From assembly GCA_014338185.1 (NCBI GenBank), contig QUBV01000001.1:1-64000 (forward strand): a DNA stretch of 64,000 nucleotides, read 5' to 3'. The position numbers were made by a program, and so were the translations under genes. Origin of the DNA: Lysobacterales bacterium. Its GTDB lineage: Bacteria > Pseudomonadota > Gammaproteobacteria > Xanthomonadales > Rhodanobacteraceae. Below the pieces are notes generated by a model. The model saw only the letters and a program-made list of their open reading frames with translations, was not told the origin of the DNA and searched no databases. Positions 19,302 through 27,762 of the stretch are shown here, in pieces; the first letter of the stretch is position 1; every line of letters starts with the position of its first letter.

Positions 19302-20570
19302 TCAGTTCAAGGCCACGCGCTGCGCGCCCTTGAACTCATCGGTGCCGGAAATCACGATGCGATCGCCTTCCTTGACGCCGCTGACGATTTCCACCGCATT
19401 GAGGCTGGTGGCGCCGATCTGGATCGGCGTGCGCTCGGCCGTACCGTTGCGCACCACGTAGGCGATGCGACCGGCGCCGGTGTCCACGAACGGGCCGCGC
19501 TCGACGATGAGCACATCGGGATGCTCGTCCATGAGGATGCGGGTGGTGAGCTGCTGGTTCTGGCGCAGGCCGGCCGGCTTGTCCGACACGAAGCGCACGC
19601 GTCCGGTCACCTGCCCATCCACCACCTCGGGCGAGATCGACTTGACCTCGCCGGCGTACTTGCGTCCGCCCTCGTCGATCTGCGCGCTCATGCCCGCGCT
19701 GAGGTCATGCGCGAACACCTCGGGAATCCTGACTTCGATCTCGAGCGCGCTGAGGTCGACCACGCTGAGGATCGGCGCATTCGCGGCCACGCTCGCGCGC
19801 TGCTGCGCGATGAGCTGGCCGACCTGGCCATCGACGGGCGAACGCAGCTTGAGCTCATCGACCTGGCGCGCGAGGTCGGCCACGAGCAGCTTCTGGCGCT
19901 CCCACGCCACGCGCCGGGTCTTGAGCTCGAAGGCGAGGCTGTCACGGTCGAGCTGCACGTTGTGCCGGGCGTTCGCCTCGGCCAGCCTGGCCTTGGCCAA
20001 GGCGTCCTTGGCGCGCAGCACCGTCATTTCGGCCTGCGCGCCCATCTCGAACGCCTTGCGATTGCGCTCCACCTCGCGCTCGGCCGTCTCGCGGTCGATC
20101 CGCGCCTGCTGCCAAGCCATGTGCGAAGCCGCTTCGGCCTTGCGGTTGTCGATCGTCGCGCGTTCGACCTCGAGGCCGAGGCTGTCGAGCGTGGCCTGCT
20201 CCTGGCGCAGCTTGTTGGCCAGCTCGGGCGAATCGATCTCGGCCAGCACCTGGTCCTTGCCGACCTTGTCGCCGGCATTGACCTCGAGCGTGACGGTGCC
20301 GGCGCTGCGTGCATACAGCGTCGGACTCACCGCGGCGACGACCTTGCCCTGCACCGACACATCGCGCACCAGCGTGCCGCGCTTGACCTGGGCGATGCGC
20401 AGGCGCGCGCTGCTGGCCGCCGAATCGGCCGACAGCAGGCGGCCGGCGCCGGGCAGCACCAGTGCGAGCACGACCAGGGCCACGGCCGCGGCGCCGATGC
20501 CCACGACGAGGCGCTTGCGGCTCCTCACCGGGGCGATGCGGCGATCCTGGGCGGAGGTGTCACGAATCAT
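19302..20570 (-). CDS. Periplasmic adaptor (HlyD/MacA family membrane fusion protein)
   Basis: The 422-residue protein has an N-terminal membrane anchor (about 22-42), a split biotinyl-lipoyl domain, a long coiled coil (about 100-215, rich in Ala/Glu/Arg), a beta barrel and a C-terminal proximal domain. It bridges the inner-membrane MacB-like transporter to an outer-membrane channel that is not encoded here. The ATG at 20570 (MIRDTSAQDRR) is chosen because a sigma-54 promoter sits at 20607-20623. That promoter excludes the upstream in-frame ATG at 20618. It is the first gene of an eight-gene same-strand run down to 11652. Confidence 0.93.
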   Translation of the reverse strand: MIRDTSAQDRRIAPVRSRKRLVVGIGAAAVALVVLALVLPGAGRLLSADSAASSARLRIAQVKRGTLVRDVSVQGKVVAAVSPTLYARSAGTVTLEVNAGDKVGKDQVLAEIDSPELANKLRQEQATLDSLGLEVERATIDNRKAEAASHMAWQQARIDRETAEREVERNRKAFEMGAQAEMTVLRAKDALAKARLAEANARHNVQLDRDSLAFELKTRRVAWERQKLLVADLARQVDELKLRSPVDGQVGQLIAQQRASVAANAPILSVVDLSALEIEVRIPEVFAHDLSAGMSAQIDEGGRKYAGEVKSISPEVVDGQVTGRVRFVSDKPAGLRQNQQLTTRILMDEHPDVLIVERGPFVDTGAGRIAYVVRNGTAERTPIQIGATSLNAVEIVSGVKEGDRIVISGTDEFKGAQRVALN

Positions 20571-20606
20571 GGGCGATGGATCCAGAGGGTTTGCCGGAAT
20601 CTGCTC

Positions 20607-20623
20607 AGCAAGCAGCATGCCAG
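20607..20623 (-). promoter_or_regulatory. Sigma-54 promoter of the ABC exporter operon
   Basis: The minus strand reads CTGGCATGCTGCTTGCT. Against the consensus YTGGCACGRNNNTTGCW it differs at two positions only, and the invariant GG (-24) and GC (-12) are correctly spaced. The predicted start point is about 25 nt before the adaptor ATG. The operon itself encodes a sigma-54 activator. Confidence 0.75.
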
Positions 20624-20667
20624 CACCCAACCGATTGAAGCACTGGACTTTTCCACGCGGACACCCG

Positions 20668-20688
20668 CGTGCGGACAGTGTCCGCACG
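20668..20688. promoter_or_regulatory. 21-bp palindrome, likely activator (UAS) site
   Basis: Ten-base arms (20668-20677 and 20679-20688, core TGCGGACA/TGTCCGCA) flank a single G. The palindrome lies about 70-90 bp upstream of the predicted sigma-54 start point, where NtrC-type activators bind. Further CGGACA half-sites lie on both sides. It sits between the exporter operon and the divergent sigma gene, so it could affect either. Confidence 0.6.
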
Positions 20689-20781
20689 GGGGCCGGACGC
20701 ACGGCGGACAGGACTGGCGCACGCCCGCACGCGCGCGCATCGTGGGCGGCCTGCGACCGTTTCCCGCGCCGGCGCATCCTG

Positions 20782-21390
20782 ATGAGCGTGACCGACACGA
20801 ACTTCCGCATCGATGTCCCCGCGACCGTCCTCGCCCGCGCCCGGCGCGGTGAGATGAGCGCGCTCGAGGCTCTCTATCGGCTGTTCGAGCGCCCCGCCTA
20901 CACCCTCGCGCTGCGCCTGCTCGGCCAACCCGAGGCCGCGCGCGAGGTGATGCACGATGCGATGCTGCGCATGCTCGAGCGCATCGGCCAGTTCCGCAGC
21001 GACGCGCCGTTCTGGTCGTGGCTGCGGCGCATCCTCGTCAACGAGGCCTTGATGAAGCTGCGCCGCGAGCGCGGCCTGACCTGCGAGCCGCTGCCCGAGG
21101 CCGATGACACGCCCGGCAGCTCGCCCGCGCCGTGGCTGCTCGCCGACACCCAGGCGCTCGAAGCCGCGCTGGCGCGGCTGCCGGCACTCACGCGCAGTGT
21201 GCTGTGGCTGTACCACGTCGAGCAGTACACGCATGCGGAGATCGCCGAGCTCACGGGCAAGTCGGCCAGCTTCTCCAAGTCGCAGGTCGCGCGCGGCACG
21301 CAGCGCCTGCGCGAATTGCTCACCGCGGGCGCCACTGCACACGCCCCCACCACCGCGGAGGTCACGCCATGCCTGAGCGCGACACACTGA
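20782..21390 (+). CDS. RNA polymerase sigma factor, ECF subfamily
   Basis: The 202-residue protein has region 2 at about residues 25-95 (EALYRLFERPAYTLALRLLG, then FWSWLRRILVNEALMKLRRE) and region 4 at about 125-180 (LPALTRSVLWLYHVEQYTHA, then EIAELTGKSASFSKSQVARG). The ATG at 20782 starts MSVTDTNFRID. Its last 22 bases overlap the next gene, so sigma factor and membrane regulator are translationally coupled. It is divergent from the ABC exporter operon. Confidence 0.92.
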   Translation: MSVTDTNFRIDVPATVLARARRGEMSALEALYRLFERPAYTLALRLLGQPEAAREVMHDAMLRMLERIGQFRSDAPFWSWLRRILVNEALMKLRRERGLTCEPLPEADDTPGSSPAPWLLADTQALEAALARLPALTRSVLWLYHVEQYTHAEIAELTGKSASFSKSQVARGTQRLRELLTAGATAHAPTTAEVTPCLSATH

Positions 21391-21926
21391 ACCCCGGCCT
21401 GGCCCATGCACTGCGCGCGCTGCCCGATGCGGTGCCGCAGCCCGACGTGTGGCCGCGACTGCAACGCACGCTGGAGCAGCGCCGCCGCTGGCGGCGAGCG
21501 CTGCCGGCCGCGCTCGCGGCCGGGCTGCTCGCCGTTGCGTTCGTGCCGCGCCTGCTGACCCAAGACGCCGTGGCACCGGTGCGGCACGGCCCGACCGCAT
21601 CCTCCGCCGCGCTGCCGGCAGCGGTCCCTGCCGGTACCGCCACCGACATCGAGGCCCTGCGCGACCGCTCGCGCATGCTCGAACGCTGGATCGCCGCGGT
21701 ATCGGCGCACGCGCCGCAGGACAGCCGCGACCTGATGGCCGCGGTGGAGATCGAGGACCGCATCGGCCTGCTCGACCTGCAGATCGACGCCAGCCGCAAC
21801 CCGGGCGAAGCCGCGCCGCTGTGGCGACGCCGCGTCGACCTGCTCGAAACACTCGCCACCGTGCGCGCGGGCGCCGCGCTCGCGGCGCGCAGCGACGCAT
21901 CCACCACGCCTTCGCAACTGCTGTGA
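21369..21926 (+). CDS. Single-pass membrane protein, probable anti-sigma factor
   Basis: In this 185-residue protein a short N-terminal cytoplasmic part (about residues 1-40) precedes one membrane segment (LPAALAAGLLAVAFVPRLL). A mostly helical periplasmic domain of about 110 residues follows. The start overlaps the sigma gene by 22 bp. The overlap and the topology suggest an anti-sigma factor, but it lacks a zinc-finger anti-sigma motif, so this is inference from context. Confidence 0.78.
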   Translation: MPERDTLNPGLAHALRALPDAVPQPDVWPRLQRTLEQRRRWRRALPAALAAGLLAVAFVPRLLTQDAVAPVRHGPTASSAALPAAVPAGTATDIEALRDRSRMLERWIAAVSAHAPQDSRDLMAAVEIEDRIGLLDLQIDASRNPGEAAPLWRRRVDLLETLATVRAGAALAARSDASTTPSQLL

Positions 21927-21934
21927 GGTCCACC

Positions 21935-23062
21935 ATGCCACGCCACTCCCTGTTGCTTGCCCTCGTCCTTGCCGCGGGCGCCGCGCCGTCCATCCACGCC
22001 GCCGACACCGCGCCAGCGCCCGCCGCTCCGGCCGACGCCCAGACGGCACGCCAGGAACTGGCCGAACTGCGCGCGCAAATGCAGGAGCTGTCGCGCCAGA
22101 TGGCCAAGCTCTCGGTCGAACTCGGTGATGACGGCCCCAGCGCCTATGCGCTGCGCTTCATCGGCGATCCCGAGCGCGGCATGATCGGCCTGGTGGTGGC
22201 GCCCACCGACCAGGGCGTGCGCGTCGATGCGGTCACACCCGGCGGTCCCGCGGCGCGCGCGGGCCTGCGCGTGGGCGACCTGATCACCGGCTTGTCCACC
22301 GACACCGATGGGCACCCGCAGCGCAAGGTCGGCGGCGATGCCGGCGCGCTCAACGAGGCCCTGCGCAACCTCAGGATCGACCAGTCGCTCAGCCTCGACG
22401 TGCGCCGCGAGGACCGCACCCAGACCTTCAAGCTCAAGGCCGAGCGCCGCGCTCCCTACCTGTTTGCCGATGCGCTGGGCGAGGCTGCGGCCGGGCCGTG
22501 GGTCGATCGGGCCATTGAACTGCGCATGCGACGCGATGGCCACGGTCCCGGCGCCTTCGAGCGCGACGCGGCCGGCCGCGCTGGTGGCGACCCGCGCCTG
22601 CGCCGGGAGCTGCGCCGCGCCCTGCCGTGGTGGGGATTGAACCTGGCGCCGATCAATGCCGATCTCGGGCGCTACTTCGGCACCACCCATGGTGCACTGG
22701 TGCTGGCCGCCGACGAGCAGGCCATGCCGGGCATCCGCGGTGGCGATGTGATCGTGCGGGTCGGCGATCAGCAGGTGCAGCGTCCCGAGGACGTGCTGCG
22801 CAGCCTGCGCGATCAGAAACCCGGCAACACCGTGGCGTTGCAGGTGCTGCGCGAGCGCAAGACGCTCAGGCTCGACATCAAGGCGCCCGAGTTCAATTCG
22901 ATTTTCCTGACGCCGCCACCCGCGCCACCCGCACCTCCGGCAGCGCCCGCCGCACCCGGCGCCGCTGCACCACCCGCACCGCCTGCCCCGCCCGCGCCGC
23001 CCGCGCGCCCGCAGGCCGGGCTGTCATGGGTCTGCGCCGATGACTGCGCGCTGGTGATCTGA
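21935..23062 (+). CDS. Periplasmic PDZ-domain protein
   Basis: The 375-residue protein has a signal peptide (MPRHSLLLALVLAAGAAPSIHA) and a short coiled coil (about 35-65). A first PDZ-like domain (about 75-170, GMIGLVVAPTDQGVRVDAV, GPAARAGLRVGDLI) and a second one (about 245-315, GIRGGDVIVRVGDQQV) follow. An Ala/Pro-rich tail ends in two cysteines (CADDC). There is no protease domain. PDZ domains bind protein C termini, which fits sensing of misfolded envelope proteins for the co-encoded sigma/anti-sigma pair. It is 8 bp after that pair, and its stop codon abuts the stop codon of uup with no spacer. Confidence 0.88.
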   Translation: MPRHSLLLALVLAAGAAPSIHAADTAPAPAAPADAQTARQELAELRAQMQELSRQMAKLSVELGDDGPSAYALRFIGDPERGMIGLVVAPTDQGVRVDAVTPGGPAARAGLRVGDLITGLSTDTDGHPQRKVGGDAGALNEALRNLRIDQSLSLDVRREDRTQTFKLKAERRAPYLFADALGEAAAGPWVDRAIELRMRRDGHGPGAFERDAAGRAGGDPRLRRELRRALPWWGLNLAPINADLGRYFGTTHGALVLAADEQAMPGIRGGDVIVRVGDQQVQRPEDVLRSLRDQKPGNTVALQVLRERKTLRLDIKAPEFNSIFLTPPPAPPAPPAAPAAPGAAAPPAPPAPPAPPARPQAGLSWVCADDCALVI

Positions 23063-24937
23063 TCAGCCGTCGAGCTCGCTCCAGCGCGCGTAGGCCGCAT
23101 CGAGCTCGCGCTGCAGACTGGAAAGCTCATCGTTGGCGGCGACGATCGCGGCGGCCTCGCGCTGGTAGAACGCGGGCTCCTGCAGCGCATGGCCAAGCTC
23201 GGCGATGCGCGCTTCCAGCGCCTCGATGCGCTGCGGCAACTGCGCCAACTCGCGGCTTTCGTTGTAGCCGAGCTTGCGCCGCGCCGGTGCGGCCGCAGCC
23301 GGTGCCGGTTCGACCGGCACGGCCCGCGGCGGCGCTGCGACCGCCGCCATCGCAGGCCGCTGGCGCAACCAGTCGCTGTAGCCGCCGACGTACTCGCCGA
23401 TGCGGCCATCGCCCTCCAGCACCAGCGTGCTGGTGACCACGTTGTCGAGAAAATCGCGGTCGTGCGACACCAGCAGCAGCGTGCCGCGATAGTCGGTGAG
23501 CAGTTCCTCGAGCAGCTCCAGCGTCTCCACGTCGAGATCGTTGGTCGGCTCGTCCATCACCAGCAGGTTGGACGGCCGCGCGAACAGCTTGGCCAGCAGC
23601 AGCCGATTGCGCTCGCCGCCGGACAGCGCGGTGATCGGCGCGCGCGCCCGCTCGGGCGCGAACAGGAAATCCTGCAGGTAGCCGAGCGCGTGCTTGCGCG
23701 CGCCATCGATCTCGATGTACTCGCGGCCCTCGGCCACGTTGTCGAGCGCGCTCAGGTCCTCGCGCAGGCTCGCACGGTGCTGGTCGAAATAGGCCACCTG
23801 CAACTGCGTGCCGAGCGTCACCGTGCCCGATTGCGGAGCGAGCTCGCCCAGCAGCAGCTTGAGCAGCGTGGTCTTGCCCGAACCGTTGGCACCGATCAGG
23901 CCGACGCGGTCGCCGCGCTGGATGGTGGTGGAGAAATCGCGCGCGATGACCTTGCCGCCATAGGCAAAGGTGATCCGTTTGGCCTCGACCACGCGCCGTC
24001 CGGAACCGGCCGCATCGGCCACGCGCAGCCTGACCCGGCCGGCGAGCTCGCGACGCTGCGCGCGCTCGCGGCGCATCGCCTGCAGCGCGCGCACGCGCCC
24101 CTCGTTGCGCGTGCGCCGCGCCTTGATGCCCTGGCGGATCCACACTTCCTCGGCGGCCAGTTTCCGATCGAACAGCGCATTGGCCTGCGCTTGCGCATGC
24201 AGGCGCTCCTCGCGCCGGCGCAGGTAGTTGGCGTAATCGCCGGGCCAGCTCGTGACCCGGCCGCGATCGATCTCGACGATGCGCGTGGCCAACGCGCGCA
24301 GAAAACGACGATCGTGGGTCACGAACAGCACCGCGCCGTCGAAGCCGAGCAGCAACTTCTCCAGCCAGTCGATCGCCTCGATGTCGAGGTGGTTGGTCGG
24401 CTCATCCAGCAGCAGCACGTCGGGTGCGAGCACGAGTGCGCGCGCGAGCAGCACGCGCCGCTTCATGCCGCCCGACAGGTCGGCGAACCTGGCCTCGGCC
24501 GGCAGTTCCAGTCGCGTGAGCACGCCATCCACGCGCCGGTCCAGGTCCCAGCCCTGCTCCGCGTCGATGCGCGCCTGCACGCGCGCGAGCGCATCGGCAT
24601 GGCCGGGCAGCTCGAGCTGGTGGCTGAGCTGGTGGAACTGCGCGAGCAGTGCGCCCAGTTCGCCCAGCGCCGCGGCCACCACATCGAACACGCTGCCCGC
24701 AAGTCCATGCGGCACTTCCTGCGCGAGCCGGGCCACGCGCACGCCGCCCTGCACGCGCACCTCGCCATCGTCGGGGCGCAGTTCGCCCGCGACCAGCCGC
24801 AGCAGCGTCGACTTGCCCGCGCCGTTGCGACCGACGATGCACACGCGTTCGCGCGGCTCGACCACGAGGTCGACCTGGTCCAGCAACAGCGGACCGCCGA
24901 CCGAGTAATCGACCCCAAGCAGTTGAACCAGTGCCAT
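23063..24937 (-). CDS. uup: ABC-F ATPase Uup
   Basis: This soluble 624-residue protein contains two ABC domains in tandem and no membrane segments. The first has GRNGAGKS and signature LSGGMKRR, the second GANGSGKT and LSGGERNR. The C-terminal coiled coil (ALEARIAELGHALQEPAFYQ) distinguishes Uup from Ettx-type relatives. Uup binds ribosomes and branched DNA intermediates and reduces precise excision of transposons in E. coli. It appears to be a single-gene unit, convergent with the PDZ gene. Confidence 0.94.
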   Translation of the reverse strand: MALVQLLGVDYSVGGPLLLDQVDLVVEPRERVCIVGRNGAGKSTLLRLVAGELRPDDGEVRVQGGVRVARLAQEVPHGLAGSVFDVVAAALGELGALLAQFHQLSHQLELPGHADALARVQARIDAEQGWDLDRRVDGVLTRLELPAEARFADLSGGMKRRVLLARALVLAPDVLLLDEPTNHLDIEAIDWLEKLLLGFDGAVLFVTHDRRFLRALATRIVEIDRGRVTSWPGDYANYLRRREERLHAQAQANALFDRKLAAEEVWIRQGIKARRTRNEGRVRALQAMRRERAQRRELAGRVRLRVADAAGSGRRVVEAKRITFAYGGKVIARDFSTTIQRGDRVGLIGANGSGKTTLLKLLLGELAPQSGTVTLGTQLQVAYFDQHRASLREDLSALDNVAEGREYIEIDGARKHALGYLQDFLFAPERARAPITALSGGERNRLLLAKLFARPSNLLVMDEPTNDLDVETLELLEELLTDYRGTLLLVSHDRDFLDNVVTSTLVLEGDGRIGEYVGGYSDWLRQRPAMAAVAAPPRAVPVEPAPAAAAPARRKLGYNESRELAQLPQRIEALEARIAELGHALQEPAFYQREAAAIVAANDELSSLQRELDAAYARWSELDG

Positions 24938-25038
24938 GCCGGCGCCCGTGCCGCGGAAACCGGTGATTGTGCCGTGCCGGCGCCGGCCGTGTCAGTGGCG
25001 ATCGGGCCGTGTCGGCCGCAAGCCTCGCCGCGCGCCTG

Positions 25039-26083
<1,045 letters not shown>

Positions 26084-26091
<8 letters not shown>

Positions 26092-26132
26092 GATCAGTCA
26101 ATTTCCCGAGTTTTCGGCTACCCGTTGCTACG
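26084..26132 (-). repeat. dusA leader block, copy A
   Basis: This 49-bp block spans the dusA start codon and leader. It matches 27714-27762 at 38 of 49 positions without gaps, including CGTAGCAACG at its upstream edge. It is the leader serving the intact dusA. Confidence 0.75.
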
Positions 26133-26151
26133 TTCACGGTGTGCGTGGCGC

Positions 26152-26805
26152 TCACAGCGCTTCCAGAAACGTTCCGGCCAGCGCCACGCAATGGTCGAAC
26201 GCCGGCGTGTAGTCCAGGGTGTCGATGGCTTCGAACGCCGTCTTCAGGGTGGGGTGCGGGTTGCGGATCTGTTCGAGGAAGATCTGCCGATGTCGGATCA
26301 GGAACGGGTTGGCCGCCTTCAGTGACGCCGGCTCGCGTTCGATCACCAGGGCCAGGTCGAACAGGTCGCGCGCGGTCACCCGGTCGCCGCGGTGGAACAT
26401 CTTCTTGGCGATGATTTCCGCCGAGGTCTCCACGCGGATGGCGCGGCCCTCGATCTCCCACCTTTCCCAGGCATCGCCGAGCAGGTTGGGAGACGCGACG
26501 AAATCGACTTCGCCCTCCTCGAACTGGAGCTTGACCCAGGCGCCGGGCTGCTCGACGTACTCCGCCGTCATGCTGGCTGCCACGTCGTTCAGACGCGGAG
26601 TGACGAAGCCCAGGTACTGCGGATCGGGCACGAAAATGTCGATGTCCTTGCTCAGCCTGTGCCGGTGGCGAAACATCAACACGGTGCCGCCGCCCAGCGT
26701 CCAGAAGGGATCGGCGATCCCGCCATGCGCGCGGATTTCATCGATCAGGATGAGCGCGCGCGGCAGCAGTGCCTGCCACGCGCCTTCGGGCAACGAACGG
26801 CTCAT
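26152..26805 (-). CDS. Nucleotidyltransferase, AbiEii/AbiGii toxin family
   Basis: The 217-residue protein has the minimal nucleotidyltransferase core: LGGGTVLMFRHRHRLSKDID (about 37-56), with the GG motif and the metal-binding D54 and D56, then an Arg/Lys-rich helical part. AbiEii-type toxins transfer nucleotides to RNA targets and arrest growth or abort phage infection. The ATG at 26805 overlaps the stop of the antitoxin gene in ATGA, so translation is coupled. An upstream GTG at 26811 is less likely. It is the cargo of the small dusA element. Confidence 0.88.
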   Translation of the reverse strand: MSRSLPEGAWQALLPRALILIDEIRAHGGIADPFWTLGGGTVLMFRHRHRLSKDIDIFVPDPQYLGFVTPRLNDVAASMTAEYVEQPGAWVKLQFEEGEVDFVASPNLLGDAWERWEIEGRAIRVETSAEIIAKKMFHRGDRVTARDLFDLALVIEREPASLKAANPFLIRHRQIFLEQIRNPHPTLKTAFEAIDTLDYTPAFDHCVALAGTFLEAL

Positions 26806-27293
26806 GACCACATGGCCCTGCGGTGGGCGGACAGCGTCCTGGCCAGCCTGGCTACGTTGCGCCAGACCTTGCGCGGGGGAACGTGCGCTTCGGCAGCCGC
26901 CTCCTCCACGGCCATCACCACCATCGACAGCGGGGCCTCGTCCAGCAGGTGGGTCAGGTGCGGGGCATACGGCGCCGGCACCTCGCCACTGACCAGCATC
27001 CGGGCCAGCACGTCCGGCTTCAGTTCGCGGGCATAGCTGACGTTCGCATTGCGGGCTGCCATCCGCAGGCCATGTTTCTTGCGGCGGCTCTCGGTCGTGG
27101 GCACCGGGACATCCAGGCCGAGCACGGCCAGCACCTGCCCGGCGCGGTTGACGCCGAGGTCATTCAGGCTGCCGTTCTCCAGCCCGACCAAGGTCTGCCG
27201 GGACAGGCCGCTCAAGTGGGCCAACTGGCCTTGCGACAAGCCCAGTTCCTCGCGACGTGCGCGGACAGCGGTGCCGATCTCGGTCAGGTTCAT
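26802..27293 (-). CDS. XRE-family helix-turn-helix antitoxin/regulator of the AbiEii-type toxin
   Basis: The N-terminal helix-turn-helix (EIGTAVRARREELGLSQGQL, then SGLSRQTLVGLE) covers residues 1-65 of 163. The C-terminal half is helical (LTHLLDEAPLSMVVMAVEEA) and may bind the toxin. It precedes the toxin gene and overlaps it by 4 nt. An 18-bp palindrome lies just upstream and is probably its operator. An alternative ATG at 27320 (MSKILDTSC) lies at the edge of the palindrome, so the ATG at 27293 is preferred, with some doubt. Confidence 0.83.
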   Translation of the reverse strand: MNLTEIGTAVRARREELGLSQGQLAHLSGLSRQTLVGLENGSLNDLGVNRAGQVLAVLGLDVPVPTTESRRKKHGLRMAARNANVSYARELKPDVLARMLVSGEVPAPYAPHLTHLLDEAPLSMVVMAVEEAAAEAHVPPRKVWRNVARLARTLSAHRRAMWS

Positions 27294-27301
27294 GCACGAA
27301 G

Positions 27302-27319
27302 TGTCCAATATTTTGGACA
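27302..27319. promoter_or_regulatory. 18-bp palindromic operator of the toxin-antitoxin pair
   Basis: The sequence is TGTCCAA-TATT-TTGGACA, with perfect 7-bp arms, 8 bp before the antitoxin ATG and in AT-rich DNA that could hold the -10 element. Autorepression by the XRE protein would be expected. Confidence 0.6.
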
Positions 27320-27343
27320 TAACCGCAAGGAATCTCGCTACCC

Positions 27344-27490
27344 TTAGCTTGGTTCTCGTTGGGCGGAGCTGATTGCCTTCAGGCAACCCGCATAGCTCAA
27401 TCCGTGCCGACGGCAATACGCCGCAATCGACAATCCACTCGCGGGCTGCGCTTGCTGGTGCGCGCGCCAACGCGCCGCCTTCTCCGCCAT
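27344..27490 (-). pseudogene. IS66-type transposase accessory gene (TnpA-like) remnant
   Basis: A 48-codon frame from ATG 27490 reads MAEKAARWRAHQQAQPASGL followed by SIAAYCRRHGLSYAGCLKAI. This matches the N-terminal pattern W..H..A...SGLS..AYCR.HGLS of IS66-family OrfA proteins. It stops abruptly at TAA 27344 without the rest of the protein, and no other transposase parts are visible. It is a scar of an insertion sequence inside the small dusA element. Confidence 0.65.
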
Positions 27491-27607
27491 CACCCTGCCT
27501 CACCGATCGGAAACGCCCGATCGGACCAAACGCACGGGGTGTCGGGAAGGTGAGGTGGGTGGACGCTTACAGCACAGGCTGTTGAATATGCAAAGTAATT
27601 TTGGATG

Positions 27608-27721
27608 TTAGGTCCAGTCCATCATCGGCGCGACCGACAGGCGCGGCGGTGTCTCGCAGGGCAACGTTCCGCACGAATCCGGCAATTCGCCCATGTATTC
27701 GTGCTTCCCCGCTGCGCTCAT
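27608..27721 (-). pseudogene. dusA: Displaced 5' fragment of dusA
   Basis: This is a 37-codon frame with its own start and leader. It begins MSAAGKHEYMGELPDSCGTL and ends in RLSVAPMMDWT, directly followed by TAA. The last codons are identical to codons 30-37 of the intact dusA 1.6 kb away and lie in the 24-bp repeat. This is the former 5' end of dusA, cut off by the element. Confidence 0.88.
27611..27634. repeat. Attachment-site repeat (element right end)
   Basis: This is the second copy of the 24-bp repeat, identical to 25981-26004. It marks the far boundary of the 1.63-kb element inside dusA. Confidence 0.85.
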
Positions 27722-27762
27722 GATCGGTCAAGTCCGCGGATTTTCGGACGTGCGTTGCTACG
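27714..27762 (-). repeat. dusA leader block, copy B
   Basis: This is the partner of 26084-26132 (38 of 49 identical). Its upstream edge overlaps the stop codon of the Res gene (27758-27760), so the defence operon directly abuts the old dusA leader. Confidence 0.75.

Noticed and set aside
20571..20618. Upstream ATG at 20618 as start of the adaptor protein
   Set aside because: It lies inside the predicted sigma-54 promoter and the added residues do not resemble the family N terminus.
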